Notes: generated from the letters alone by a model not told the origin. Positions 26,155-35,887 are shown, numbered from the stretch's first letter. The stretch is DNA of 64,000 nucleotides from Martinezella tropici (GCF_008370325.1 NZ_VNIP01000008.1:248001-312000), one strand, 5' to 3'. Numbers and translations are program-made.

Positions 26155-27168
26155 TCAGGCGATTTGCGGCAGGACGATCTGAAACGTTGTGCCCTCCTTG
26201 CTGCTGTCCAGCAATTCGATGCTGCCGCCATGAGAGGCGAGCATGGCCCGGACGATGCCGAGGCCCATGCCGGTGCCGCCATCATCTCGCCGCGTCGAAA
26301 AGAAGGGCTCGAAGATGCGCTCCCGATTGCCATCGGCAATGCCGCGCCCATTGTCGCGCACTTGGATCGTCATCCTTCGCCCTTCGTCGCTTGCCTTGAT
26401 CGCAAGTTTTGTGGCGCCGTTCTGAGAGGCGTTCTCCGCCAGATTGGCAAAGATGATGCCGGCGGCCTCGCCGGGCAGAGCCAGCACCTCGTCGGCGCTT
26501 CCCTCATCGATAACGGACAATTGGCGAAGCTGCGTTTTAAGCTGGCTTATGATGTCGCGAAGGCTGCTTGACCCCGGTTCGGATGGCAGCTCGGCTTTCG
26601 CCAGCTCCCGCAGGCGCGACAAGAGCCTGTCCAGCCGTTCGGTATCGGCGATGATGTTTTCGAGGAAGCGGTTGCGCTGCTCTAAGCTCATCGGATCGCT
26701 GTTGTCATCGTCGCGCAGCAGCTCCGCCGCTCCCTTGATCGAGGTTAAGGGAGATTTCAACTCATGGGAGACATGGGCGGCAAAGGAGCGAACATAATCG
26801 GAATGGTCGACCAGCTTGCCGGCAAGGTCGAGAAAGCTCTGCGAGAGGGTGGCGACTTCGCGCGTGCCATAGATTTCAAGCGGCCGGATTGCCGACCGTC
26901 CACCGCGGGCGATCTCGTCCGTGCGGGCGATCAATGCGTTGATGGGCACGGTCAGCGTGCGTGTCAGGACGTAGGCGACGAGCAAGGTCAGGATCAGAAC
27001 AGCGGCAAGTGTCGCAATCTCGGCCGGCGCCATGGCGCCGGAGGCGGCCCGCACGACGCGAAACCAGATGACGGTCATAACCGGCAGCGTCATCACCGTC
27101 AGAAGCACGGCGTAGACGATGAGGGCGAGCGGCGGCCGCCATTTCGGCTTCACCTGTGGTGCGCGCAT
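26155..27168 (-). CDS. Membrane sensor histidine kinase (CreC-like)
   Basis: The 337-residue kinase has two transmembrane helices (about 14-36 and 48-70) separated by only about ten residues, so there is hardly any periplasmic sensor and it probably senses within the membrane or through a partner. HAMP (about 70-125) is followed by HisKA with His135 in SHELKSPLTSIKG. HATPase motifs are NLAENASQNG, DNGRGIADG and GGTGMGLGI. The start overlaps the regulator stop by one base. The DUF4173 protein encoded upstream could supply the sensing part (inference). Confidence 0.92.
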   Translation of the reverse strand: MRAPQVKPKWRPPLALIVYAVLLTVMTLPVMTVIWFRVVRAASGAMAPAEIATLAAVLILTLLVAYVLTRTLTVPINALIARTDEIARGGRSAIRPLEIYGTREVATLSQSFLDLAGKLVDHSDYVRSFAAHVSHELKSPLTSIKGAAELLRDDDNSDPMSLEQRNRFLENIIADTERLDRLLSRLRELAKAELPSEPGSSSLRDIISQLKTQLRQLSVIDEGSADEVLALPGEAAGIIFANLAENASQNGATKLAIKASDEGRRMTIQVRDNGRGIADGNRERIFEPFFSTRRDDGGTGMGLGIVRAMLASHGGSIELLDSSKEGTTFQIVLPQIA

Positions 27169-27872
27169 CAGGCGCTTCCTTCCATGCCTAATGTCAGCTT
27201 GAAGCCGATGCCGTGCACCGTCGCGATGATGCCTTTGCCGCCTGCCGCTGAAAGCTTGGCGCGGATATTGCGGATATGGCTGTCTATGGTGCGGTCGGCG
27301 ACCTGCATGTCAGCGCCATAGGCCGCTTCCATCAGTTGATCGCGGCTGAAGACGATCTCGGGGCGCGACAGCAGCGTATCGAGGATCGAGAATTCGAGCG
27401 CCGTCAAGGTAAGCGGCACATCGGCGAAACTGGCGGTGCGGCCACCGCGATTGAGCCGCAGAGATCCAACGGAAACGGCACCGTTGGTCGCATCCGGCTC
27501 CGAGCCATGGCCGCTTCGCTTCAAGATGGTGCGGACCCGGGCAACCAGCTCGCGCGGGCTGAAGGGCTTGGTGACGTAATCGTCGCCACCGATCTCCAGG
27601 CCGAGGATCCTGTCGATTTCCTCGTCGCGCGCCGAGAGGAAGAGGATCGGAAGACTCGATGTCTTGCGGATGCGCCCGCAGACCTCCAGCCCATCCATTT
27701 CAGGCATACCGACATCAAGCACGATCAGATCGAGACCGCCTTTGTGAAAGGCCATCATGGCCTCCGTCCCGTTGCGAGCGGTCGTCGTCTTCATACCGGC
27801 GCGATCGAGCGCGAAGCAGATCACGTCGCGAATGTTGGGTTCGTCGTCGGCGACGAGAATGCGCTGGGCCAT
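27168..27872 (-). CDS. OmpR-family response regulator
   Basis: The 234-residue regulator has a receiver domain (about 1-120) starting AQRILVADDEPNIRDV, phospho-acceptor Asp in LIVLDVGMPEMDG, and Lys in VTKPFSPRE. A winged-helix output domain follows (about 135-230; LTALEFSILDTLLSRP). The ATG at 27872 is preferred because it gives the usual family start; a GTG at 27899 would add nine residues. It is the partner of the kinase gene it overlaps by one base and follows the DUF4173 gene after 45 nt. Confidence 0.92.
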   Translation of the reverse strand: MAQRILVADDEPNIRDVICFALDRAGMKTTTARNGTEAMMAFHKGGLDLIVLDVGMPEMDGLEVCGRIRKTSSLPILFLSARDEEIDRILGLEIGGDDYVTKPFSPRELVARVRTILKRSGHGSEPDATNGAVSVGSLRLNRGGRTASFADVPLTLTALEFSILDTLLSRPEIVFSRDQLMEAAYGADMQVADRTIDSHIRNIRAKLSAAGGKGIIATVHGIGFKLTLGMEGSA

Positions 27873-27917
27873 GCGATGCGGGTCCTGGTTCACTTGCACG
27901 TTTTCTTCGTTTCGCGC

Positions 27918-29411
27918 TCATCTTGCAAGTACCGCATGATTCTTGAGGTAGTCGTCGAGGCGGGCGGAGCGATATGTCCAGCTTCGCCAGTCGAGCGAGC
28001 GACCCTCATGCTGCCATCGAAGCACGTCGCGCACCCTGCGGACAGCCATAGTCTGTTCGCTGTCGGCAGGCAGTGATGCCAGATAGGTATCGAGTGCCGG
28101 GATGGCTGCCGGGCCGAGAGCTGCGAGATAATTAAGGTCGAGCACCATGCCTTCGCCCGATATTTCGCGGCTATGGGCGACATTGAAGCGGGCGATGAAG
28201 GCGGGGATATCGGTAAACGCGGCGGCGTAAAGCGTGATGCCCAGCATCGCAGAACTGAGAGCGATCAGCCATTCGTTGGAGCGGTGAAACAGGATGCGCA
28301 GGAATATGAGGAAGAGGCCGATCGCGACAAGACCCATCCATATGCCGGCCGCGACGCGCAGCTCCGTCAGCGAATAGATCTCGACATAGAGGTCGAGACG
28401 CCGGATGGAGGAAAGGCAGAGCAGGATATTCTGCGCGATCCATAGATGCACGAGCGTGCGCAGCAGAGCGCTTCTGTCGCCCGGTCCGCCGCGGCGCATC
28501 GCCACAAGCACGAAGATGGCAGCGAGGATTGCGGTGACCATCAGCGGATAGGCACCGCGATGGGCGTATTCGGCATGGCTCATGCCGTCGGGCAGGCTGG
28601 CCCCGCCCCAGAGATAGGTGAGATCGAGTAGCGTCTGTACAGCAAACAGCGCGTTGAATACGAGAAGCGAACGCAGCAAGGCGCCATGACCGAACAGCCC
28701 ATCCTCGGCTCCTGTGACGATATCAGGCATTTCGCGTCGATGAGGGCGGCGCGGCGCCAGGCGTGGATAAAGCAGCAGCGACACGAAAGCTGCGACGACA
28801 AGCCAGAAGCCGATGTGCCACAGGTTCAGCAATTGCAGAAGGAAGGTGAGGTCGATGTTGCGCAGCGTCTTGTCGATCAGTGGATTGGCCATTGCGAACA
28901 GGGCAAGAAAGCCCGCGGCAAAACCCAACGGCATAATCCAGCCGCGAAGGTGATGCCGCACGCCTTGCGATGACGGTTTCTGCAGGTGTTGTAGCCAGCG
29001 ATAGCTTGCTCGACGGAAAGGCCGTGCCGGCACGTCCAGGAGGAAGCGAAGCAGGACGAGCGGCAAGTGCGTCCATTGCCGAGGAAACAATCTGCTGGCG
29101 CCAAGCGAGACGCAGGCAAGAGCGAGCAGACAGACGGCGACGCCCATCCAGGAAGTGGTCTCGATGAGCGGCATCGATGCAGCGAGGCTGAGCAGCAAGA
29201 GCCCGGCAGCCTTGTGAAGGGACAGGGATTTTGGGGGGCGGATCAGCAGAGCCGTGCCGACGATATTGGCAAAAAGGAAAAGGTTGAGGCCGGGCTTTTT
29301 CCCGAAAAGAAAAAAGTCGGCGAATACTAGGAGAACAAGAAGTATCAGGAATTTTCGATTGGAGTTGCTTGCGGAATTGGCGGGAAGGGTCGAGGCGCCG
29401 GATAAGCTCAT
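27918..29411 (-). CDS. DUF4173-family polytopic membrane protein
   Basis: The 497-residue inner-membrane protein has about ten or more hydrophobic helices up to residue 360, then a soluble C-terminal part with small charged motifs (PADSEQTMAVRRVRDVLRW). It fits DUF4173/DUF4153-type proteins, whose function is unknown. GAGGCG lies about 7 nt before the ATG at 29411; an upstream in-frame start adds 19 unlikely residues. It is first in a three-gene unit with an OmpR regulator and a kinase that has almost no sensor loop, suggesting it takes part in that signalling pathway. Confidence 0.75.
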   Translation of the reverse strand: MSLSGASTLPANSASNSNRKFLILLVLLVFADFFLFGKKPGLNLFLFANIVGTALLIRPPKSLSLHKAAGLLLLSLAASMPLIETTSWMGVAVCLLALACVSLGASRLFPRQWTHLPLVLLRFLLDVPARPFRRASYRWLQHLQKPSSQGVRHHLRGWIMPLGFAAGFLALFAMANPLIDKTLRNIDLTFLLQLLNLWHIGFWLVVAAFVSLLLYPRLAPRRPHRREMPDIVTGAEDGLFGHGALLRSLLVFNALFAVQTLLDLTYLWGGASLPDGMSHAEYAHRGAYPLMVTAILAAIFVLVAMRRGGPGDRSALLRTLVHLWIAQNILLCLSSIRRLDLYVEIYSLTELRVAAGIWMGLVAIGLFLIFLRILFHRSNEWLIALSSAMLGITLYAAAFTDIPAFIARFNVAHSREISGEGMVLDLNYLAALGPAAIPALDTYLASLPADSEQTMAVRRVRDVLRWQHEGRSLDWRSWTYRSARLDDYLKNHAVLAR

Positions 29412-30175
29412 CGGTATCGCCTCTGTGCAAGGGGTTCGGTTGTGGCTAATGCTATGATCTTGGCGCACGGAAGGGACGGGTCGGACTGAGGGGGATGATC
29501 AGCCACCAACCACCAGCCTTCCTTGAGGAGGCTATGCGGCAGGCGGACGGGCGGGGCGGTGGAGGTAAGGGTCGTGTTGTTCATGGCGCGACGCTGCCAT
29601 CGACCCTTGCAGAAACTGTGCAGGGCGCTAGGAGCTATTCAGGAAAATTGGTTAAGTTCGAAAGTCGATTTCATCGACACTGTGCGAGATCTGAACAACA
29701 ATTGCTTCAGGTGCGGCCAACCTTGGCCAGGATGCACCTGAACTTTTTGCGATGGATGTCCCAAAACAGGGCAGTTACTTGTGGAATTTAACCTTGTGTT
29801 TTCCACCTTCCAGCCACTCTATGGATTGCTGGTTTGAAAGTCGATTTGTTGTCGGCGCTGTCGTACTCACCCCTGACGACAGCCGGGAGTCTCGGAGGCG
29901 GCCCTCAGCTGCAACCGAGATTCCCGTCAGAGGATACCAATGCCGATCGGCCGGTGCCCAAAAGAGTGAGAGAGCGGCTTGAAAATATTGGGGTGTCGGA
30001 ATCCGGCCATTCGCCATGGTCGTGGATTGGATTGGCGGGGATGTGCATTCCAGAGGTCCGCATTAGGCTTTCTTCGCCGCTTATTCACGCTTTATCATAG
30101 AGGCTGACGTCATAACTGAAGGCTCGACGACAGGAGTACTTCGGGAATGCATGAGCGAGGCGCAGGGAACGGCAG
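29412..30175. other. Long region without a convincing gene
   Basis: About 760 bp separate the divergent DUF4173 and GGDEF genes. Several short frames occur, but none has a ribosome site with family-like protein sequence. The 12-mer GAAAGTCGATTT occurs near 29660 and again near 29835. Promoters for both neighbours should lie here. An untranslated RNA or decayed gene is possible but unsupported. Confidence 0.4.
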
Positions 30176-31978
30176 ATGAGAATTACGACGATTACGAATT
30201 GGGCCTACGGCATCACCGTCGTCCTGACCGTGCTGTCTGCCGTGGCATTCATCCTCTCGGCCCGAAGCGCTATCCAGGAAAGGCAGGCAGTGGAGCAGCA
30301 TCTGCTGTTGACCAGCATGGGCGAGGAACTTGCGCTCGCAGCCGAGGAAACGACGGACGAGGCTCGTCTCTACGTGATGCGCGGGGAGGCGAGACATCTC
30401 GATGCTTTCACAATCGACGAGGGCGAGGAGCGGCGGCGCGATACGGCGCTCAATGCCCTGCGCGGCTTGGGCATTCCCGACGCCGAGCTTCAGGTTGCCG
30501 AGCAGGTGGCAACCAATGCGGAAGCGCTCGATAAGATCGAGGAAGCGGCGGTAGCTGGCTATACCGGCGGAAATCAGACAGGTGCGCGCGACGCCCTGTT
30601 CGGCCCGGAGCATGAACGCATCCAGATGGCGCTCCTCAACAGCGTCAGCCAATTTCGCGCCATGGCAACAGCGCGCACGGAAGCGGCTGTGCGCAGCGCG
30701 CAGGCACGCAGCGATTTCTGGGCCGATGTCGCCAAGGTGATGCTTGCCTTGACTGCGGCGGTGTTTCTCGGCGTGCTTTATTTCATCCTGCGGCGCCGGG
30801 TTGCCCTGCCGCTGATCCGCATGACCGGTATCGTCAATCGGTTGGCCAAGCAGGACTATGCCGTCGAAGTGCCGACAGACCGCCGCCGCGACGAAATCGG
30901 CGAGATGAACGATGCCATACAGATCTTCCGCGAGAATGGTCTCGAGCGGAACCGGCTGGACGCCGAACGCAAACGCGACCTGGAGACGAAGGATCTCATC
31001 CTGCAGATGATGCATCGCCTGCAGGCCTGCTACGCTCAGAACGAGCTTGCCGAAGTCGTCGCGCTGTTCGTGCCGCAGATCTTTCCGGGCATCGCCGGAT
31101 GCCTCTACACGATGAACGAAAGCAGGACGGCGCTGACGGAGGTCAGCCGGTGGCTGGAGCCGGTCCATACCGAGACTTCCTTTCCGGCTTCGGCCTGCTG
31201 GGGGCTGCGACGCGGCCGGCCGCATGCCAGCCATGTCGAGGACAATGATATTCCCTGCCAGCATCTGGATGGTTCCGGCGTACCCGGCCTTTGCGTGCCC
31301 TTGACTGCGCTCGGCGAGGCGATCGGCCTGCTTTATTTCGAAGATCGATCGAAGGATGCCACTGCGGCCGACGCGCCGCGGCTCTACCTGGAATTGATCG
31401 CCGAGAATATCGGCCTTGCCATCGCAAACCTGCAGCTGCGCGACAGGCTGATCAATCTTGCCGTGCGCGACGCGCTGACGGGCCTGCTCAACAGGCGCTC
31501 CCTGGATGAAATGCTGAACAATCTTTACCGGGATCATTCAGCCCGCACGGTCATCTGCATGATGATCGACATCGATCACTTCAAGCGCTTCAATGACGAG
31601 TTCGGCCACGATGCCGGCGACGAAGTGTTGCGCCATGTCGGACAGATCGTTGCCGACACGGTCGCCGAAGCCGGCATGGTTTATCGTTTCGGCGGAGAGG
31701 AGCTGACGGTCATTGCCACCGATATGGCCGACGAGGTGGGCTTGGCGCTTGCCGAGCGACTGCGCGCACGCGTCTTCGCCACGCCGTTTTCCTATCGCGC
31801 ACGCATCGTCGGACCGCTCTCCGTCTCCGTCGGCATCGCCTCATCCCCGGCTTCCGGACCTGCCAAGACATTGATCAACCGCGCCGACGGAGCTTTGCTG
31901 AAGGCAAAGCTCGACGGGCGCAACAGGACTGTGGCGGCCTTTGCGATGGAGCCGGGGGAAGAACTGAAGAGAGGGTAG
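30176..31978 (+). CDS. Membrane diguanylate cyclase with HAMP and GAF-like domains
   Basis: The 600-residue protein has a transmembrane helix at about 9-29, a periplasmic helical sensor (about 30-185), a second helix near 188-207, HAMP, a GAF-like region (about 270-425) and a GGDEF domain (about 430-590). The active-site loop is GGEEL at 506-510 with an intact RFGG lead, and DIDHFKRFND is conserved. This predicts synthesis of cyclic di-GMP. The RxxD inhibitory site expected 5 residues before GGEEL is absent (it reads AEAG), so product inhibition may be missing. It is a monocistronic gene. Confidence 0.9.
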   Translation: MRITTITNWAYGITVVLTVLSAVAFILSARSAIQERQAVEQHLLLTSMGEELALAAEETTDEARLYVMRGEARHLDAFTIDEGEERRRDTALNALRGLGIPDAELQVAEQVATNAEALDKIEEAAVAGYTGGNQTGARDALFGPEHERIQMALLNSVSQFRAMATARTEAAVRSAQARSDFWADVAKVMLALTAAVFLGVLYFILRRRVALPLIRMTGIVNRLAKQDYAVEVPTDRRRDEIGEMNDAIQIFRENGLERNRLDAERKRDLETKDLILQMMHRLQACYAQNELAEVVALFVPQIFPGIAGCLYTMNESRTALTEVSRWLEPVHTETSFPASACWGLRRGRPHASHVEDNDIPCQHLDGSGVPGLCVPLTALGEAIGLLYFEDRSKDATAADAPRLYLELIAENIGLAIANLQLRDRLINLAVRDALTGLLNRRSLDEMLNNLYRDHSARTVICMMIDIDHFKRFNDEFGHDAGDEVLRHVGQIVADTVAEAGMVYRFGGEELTVIATDMADEVGLALAERLRARVFATPFSYRARIVGPLSVSVGIASSPASGPAKTLINRADGALLKAKLDGRNRTVAAFAMEPGEELKRG

Positions 31979-32092
31979 AGCTGATCTTAAAGGGCGCGAA
32001 TATGGCGTCGAAATCCGGTTTTGACGCCTTGTCGAACACGCGTCTCGATTGTAGCTTGGGGCTGGAAATCGCATAAATGGAGGGCGCGATTT

Positions 32093-33154
32093 ATGGGCAT
32101 GACGCAGAATACTTCGGATAGCGAGATCCTGCAGTCGATAGGCTTTGATCCGGCCCTTCACCGCAAGTTTGCGGCTGGCATCGAATCCGGCTTGTTGCGC
32201 GATCTGCATATCGTACTCGCCGCTCGTTCCCAGCAGGTCTTCATGGAGTATTACGGTGTTGGTTCCGATGAAGATTGGGGCACTCCGCTCGGTAGCGTCG
32301 CATTCGATGCGAACACGCTGCACGATCTCCGCTCGGTGACCAAGAGCATCGTCAGTCTCCTTTACGGCATCGCGCTGGACAAGGGATTAGTGCCGCCGCT
32401 GGACGCACCCCTTTACGAGCAGTTTCCGGAATATGGCGATCTCGCCAAGGACGCCGTACGCACCAAGATCACCATCGGCCACGCACTGACGATGACGCTG
32501 GGGATGGAGTGGGACGAGGATCGTCCCTACACCGACCCGTTAAACAGCGAAATGGCCATGGAAAACGCGCCGGATCGCTATCGCTTCGTTCTGGAGCGCC
32601 CGATGATCGCAGAGCCGGGAACACGTTGGGTTTATTCCGGCGGCAGCGTCGCGCTGGTCGGCGCCATCATCGAGCGGGGTACCGGCAAGCGCTTGCCTGA
32701 TTTCGCGCGAACCGCCCTTTTCGAGCCGCTGGATATTTCAAAGTTCCACTGGTCGTCGGGATATGACGGCGTGGCATCGGCGGCGTCCGGATTACGCCTG
32801 ACGGCGCCCGATTTGTTGAAGATCGGCATGCTGCTTCTGCAAAAGGGCATGTGGAGCGGCCAGAGGATCGTTTCGGAAGAGTGGATCGCGCGATCCTTCA
32901 TGCCGGCGATTTCGACCGGCGATGGTTTGGACTACGGTATGTTGTGGTTTTGCGGGGATGCGCCCGCGCCGGCATTTGCCAATCCACGCCCCTGGCGTGC
33001 GGGTTTCGGGAACGGCGGTCAGAGGCTCTGGCTGATGCCCGATTCGGGAATTGCCGCTGTTATCTATTCCGGCAACTACAATGCATGGGATGCCTGGATA
33101 ACGCCCACACGTGTCTGGCGCGAGATCATTCTCGCCAACTTCCTGAAAGACTGA
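32093..33154 (+). CDS. Serine hydrolase of the beta-lactamase (class C / esterase) family
   Basis: The 353-residue cytoplasmic-looking protein (no signal peptide) has the SxxK motif in LRSVTKSIVSLL (about residue 83), YSG in VYSGGS, and a late GFGNGGQRLW where the family has HxG/KTG-like turns. These proteins include esterases, D-aminopeptidases and penicillin-binding homologues; the substrate is unknown. GGAGGG lies upstream of the ATG at 32093; a longer frame from 32021 has no ribosome site. It is followed after 3 nt by an acetyltransferase gene, probably coupled. Confidence 0.85.
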   Translation: MGMTQNTSDSEILQSIGFDPALHRKFAAGIESGLLRDLHIVLAARSQQVFMEYYGVGSDEDWGTPLGSVAFDANTLHDLRSVTKSIVSLLYGIALDKGLVPPLDAPLYEQFPEYGDLAKDAVRTKITIGHALTMTLGMEWDEDRPYTDPLNSEMAMENAPDRYRFVLERPMIAEPGTRWVYSGGSVALVGAIIERGTGKRLPDFARTALFEPLDISKFHWSSGYDGVASAASGLRLTAPDLLKIGMLLLQKGMWSGQRIVSEEWIARSFMPAISTGDGLDYGMLWFCGDAPAPAFANPRPWRAGFGNGGQRLWLMPDSGIAAVIYSGNYNAWDAWITPTRVWREIILANFLKD

Positions 33155-33157
33155 AGA

Positions 33158-33709
33158 GTGGTTCCGCCAAAAGACAAGTTTCCCACACTTGTGACCGACC
33201 GGCTGCGGCTTCGCGAAGCGAGCATGGATGATTGCGACGACTTTCATGCGATGATTTCGATTCCGGAGGTCACGCGGTTCTCGAACTGGGTCGATACGCC
33301 GAAGAAGGCGCAGATCGAGCGCTCCCTTCGATGGATGATCAAAATCTTCCCCAAGGGCGCGGGCTGTACATGGATCATCGAGGATCGGGCTTCCGGCCAT
33401 TTGCTCGGGGCCATCCGCTTCAACAGCATCGACCGGCGCGCCAGATGTGCCGAGCTCGGATACGAGCTGCATCCCTCCGCCTGGGGCAAAGGGCTCATGA
33501 GTGAAGCGGCAAGGGCTGTCGTCCAATGCGGCTTCGACGTTTTGTCGCTCAATCGCATCGAGGCCTGGACATTGCCGGGAAATGCGGCCTCCGATCGGGT
33601 TCTTGAAAAGGCAGGGTTCCAATATGAAGGCACGCTTCGGCAGAAGGCGCGGTTCAAGGAGGCCTTTCATGATTTTCGCATGTTCGGCTGCCTGGCGGGC
33701 GATCGCTAG
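33158..33709 (+). CDS. GNAT-family N-acetyltransferase (RimJ/RimL type)
   Basis: The 183-residue protein starts with GTG, only 3 nt after the hydrolase stop. It has the opening TDRLRLREASMDD, the acetyl-CoA loop ELHPSAWGKGLMSEAARAV (about 103-120) and the later LNRIEAWTLPGNAASDRVLEKAGF, all typical of the RimJ/RimL subfamily that acetylates N-termini or small amines. The substrate cannot be assigned. Coupling to the hydrolase suggests related substrates (inference). Confidence 0.88.
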   Translation: MVPPKDKFPTLVTDRLRLREASMDDCDDFHAMISIPEVTRFSNWVDTPKKAQIERSLRWMIKIFPKGAGCTWIIEDRASGHLLGAIRFNSIDRRARCAELGYELHPSAWGKGLMSEAARAVVQCGFDVLSLNRIEAWTLPGNAASDRVLEKAGFQYEGTLRQKARFKEAFHDFRMFGCLAGDR

Positions 33710-33862
33710 AGATCGTCCTGCCTGAATAGGCCAACAGGTTTCGCGTGCACTATCGTCCGCGAATTGGCCGGTTGGGTCAATCGATTGGCTGCTGCCCGCA
33801 CCGATAGTGAACGGCTGGATACGCGCCGAACCCACCATAGCCGCCGAAGACGATGATCTTTT

Positions 33863-34282
33863 TCAAAGGATGCGGCTAGCCTGCTCAGGTGTCGGCAGCC
33901 AACATGTCTTACGCTTGCCGAAGATGCGATAGCGATTGCGGGCAAGCCAATGATAGATCGGGTCGCGCAGCATGCGAGGCACAAGGCGCAAGACGGACGT
34001 TGCCTTCCAGGGCCAGCCGAGGCCGGCATAGATCGAAAGCACGGCGTCGCTGTCTCGCAGCACCTTCGCACCATCCACGATGAGCAGGCTGTCCGGATTG
34101 GCAGGGTCTATCCCGCAGCGGCGATAAAGAGCAGCGCCGGTTTCATTCTGCATGGAGGTAAGGCGGAAGCGGCCGATGCGATCGTGGCGAAGCACGAACT
34201 GGGCATTGGCGGTACAGAGCACGCACATGGCGTCGAAGACGATGATCGGCCCTTGATGCTCGCTGATATTGCTTTTGCTCAT
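33863..34282 (-). CDS. DCC-family (DUF393) thiol-disulfide oxidoreductase-like protein
   Basis: The 139-residue protein has the DCC signature FDAMCVLC near residues 16-23, where D and the CxxC cysteines are conserved, then VLRHDRIGRFRLTSMQ and a DSLLIVDG strand. DCC (YuxK-like) proteins are predicted thioredoxin-fold oxidoreductases of unknown target. I start at the ATG at 34282, which gives the usual short lead before the motif; the ribosome site is weak. A much longer frame reaches 34687 but its first 135 residues look random. Confidence 0.82.
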   Translation of the reverse strand: MSKSNISEHQGPIIVFDAMCVLCTANAQFVLRHDRIGRFRLTSMQNETGAALYRRCGIDPANPDSLLIVDGAKVLRDSDAVLSIYAGLGWPWKATSVLRLVPRMLRDPIYHWLARNRYRIFGKRKTCWLPTPEQASRIL

Positions 34283-34509
34283 GCTGGCGTCGCGTTTTCC
34301 GTGCCCCGGTCCATTCGCAACTTTGTCCGGTTGAGCGACCGTCGTCAATTGCACGTTTCGGGGTGCTGCCATGCCAAACCAACACAAGAGCGTGAGGTTT
34401 GTATCGCAGAGCAGGCTACAGGAGGATCGGAAGGAGAAAGGCAATCGAGGTGCCGGTCGATATGCGGCCCGGCCTTCATGACCCGGCCGCACTTTCAGGG
34501 GAAAAGGGC

Positions 34510-34764
34510 TCAGCGATAGCGCCAGCCGCCATGCCACCACTCGCGGTGCACCCAATAGCGGTGCCCGTCCCAGTAGCCGCGGCCGGGATAAAACACGCCA
34601 TAGGCCGGAACCATAGGCACGACCACAACCGGCCGTCCATTCGGGCGGCAATAGCCATAGGGGCCGCGATGGAAGCCGATGCCGCATCCGTCGCGAGCCT
34701 CGGCCGGCGAGATCGCGGCGAAGCAGGCGGTTGCTGCAAAAGCCAGCAAGATGATCTTTTTCAT
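34510..34764 (-). CDS. Small secreted GCG_CRPN-type protein
   Basis: The 84-residue protein has a Sec signal peptide (MKKIILLAFAATACFAA, cleavage near AEA), then DGCGIGFHRGPYGYCRPNG, the GCG...CRPN motif seen in small exported rhizobial proteins. The Trp/Tyr/His/Arg-rich tail is GHRYWVHREWWHGGWRYR. GAGGA precedes the ATG at 34764. Longer in-frame starts would place about 65 residues ahead of the signal peptide and are rejected. Function unknown; the aromatic/His-rich tail may bind metal or the envelope (inference). Confidence 0.8.
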   Translation of the reverse strand: MKKIILLAFAATACFAAISPAEARDGCGIGFHRGPYGYCRPNGRPVVVVPMVPAYGVFYPGRGYWDGHRYWVHREWWHGGWRYR

Positions 34765-34945
34765 GATGTCCTCATTCGTCATGGAGGTGATTGACGCTGT
34801 TATCCCTTCAGCGCTTAAACGGCTGCGATCGGTAAATCCGTCGCTGCGTTCGATCATTTTGCATTCAGATGAGGAAAGCAGGGCATTTGCAGCGTGCCGG
34901 TCTGCGGGCCTGCCAGCCATGCCGAAGAACTGCGTTTCCTTGGGG

Positions 34946-35887
34946 TCAGGACCGAATTTCAAAGGTTTGGGGTGCGGGGCGGGACTGTGACGGACATGTC
35001 TTTGCCGCGGGTGTCGCCTTTTTGCCGACCATCGGTATGCGCCGTATCAAAGCCCGCCGAACGGCCAGGATTGCCTTGTATTGCTCTCCGAGGCGCAGGC
35101 GGCCATTGGAATCATAGGCAAAGAGGAGACGCCGCCGCGCGAATGCATGCGCCAGCCACAGTGCGAAGGCGACGCCAACGCCCCAGCCCATCAGCGTATC
35201 GCTTGCCCAGTGCGCACCGACCCATTGGCGCGACAGGCAGATCAGCACGCCGACCGGCATGAATATGGGGCGAAGGCGGGGGAAGACGAGCGCCAGCGAC
35301 ATCGCCATGGCGCCGGCGGTTGCCGAATGTCCGGAGGGAAAGGATGCGAAGTCGGCGTGAAAGGCAAAGGGTCGAAAATAAAAGGCGCCGTTCGTCTGCA
35401 GAAGTTCCGGTCTGGCGCGGCCGATGATGTTCTTGGCGAGCGAAGCGACGATGCCGCCACCGGCCACCGCCAGGAAGACGAATGCAGCGGCGGTGGCGAT
35501 GAGATCTGCGCCGGTTCGCACCGATTTCCGCAATTTATGCGCGGGGGCGAGGATGGCGAACATCAGCAAGGCGCCGCTGAATGAGAGCACCAGCAGCCCC
35601 GTGCCGAGGCTGCTGATCCATTTCGCCATCCCGCGTAATTGCTCGGGGAAAGACTTCATCCAGACGCCCAAGGGGTAGTCTGAAGTCACCATCACGAGCA
35701 ATGACAGGGCAAGGAAGAGGGCGATGATGGCGATTGGGCGTTCGAGAAATGCGCGATTTTCGGGAGGCGCGATGGCAGGGGTGCTGAGGAAACATCGGAC
35801 GCCCCCGATCAGGCGCCTGCGACAGGTTTTCGCGGAATGCTCCAGCGCCTCTTTCATGACCTCCTGCTTCCGTTGCCATGCCTGCAT
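34946..35887 (-). CDS. PAP2-family membrane phosphatase
   Basis: The 313-residue polytopic protein has about six helices and the three PAP2 phosphatase motifs: KNIIGRARP, PSGHS and SRQWVGAHWASD. Members remove phosphate from lipids such as phosphatidate, undecaprenyl diphosphate or lipid A. The start at 35887 is uncertain: AGGAGG lies only 2 nt before an internal ATG at 35857. It is divergent from the AcoR-like gene. The substrate is not assignable. Confidence 0.88.
   Translation of the reverse strand: MQAWQRKQEVMKEALEHSAKTCRRRLIGGVRCFLSTPAIAPPENRAFLERPIAIIALFLALSLLVMVTSDYPLGVWMKSFPEQLRGMAKWISSLGTGLLVLSFSGALLMFAILAPAHKLRKSVRTGADLIATAAAFVFLAVAGGGIVASLAKNIIGRARPELLQTNGAFYFRPFAFHADFASFPSGHSATAGAMAMSLALVFPRLRPIFMPVGVLICLSRQWVGAHWASDTLMGWGVGVAFALWLAHAFARRRLLFAYDSNGRLRLGEQYKAILAVRRALIRRIPMVGKKATPAAKTCPSQSRPAPQTFEIRS

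Noticed and set aside
29495..29791. 98-residue frame in the gap before the GGDEF gene
   Set aside because: The translation has no domain pattern, no good ribosome site and overlaps other frames of similar quality.
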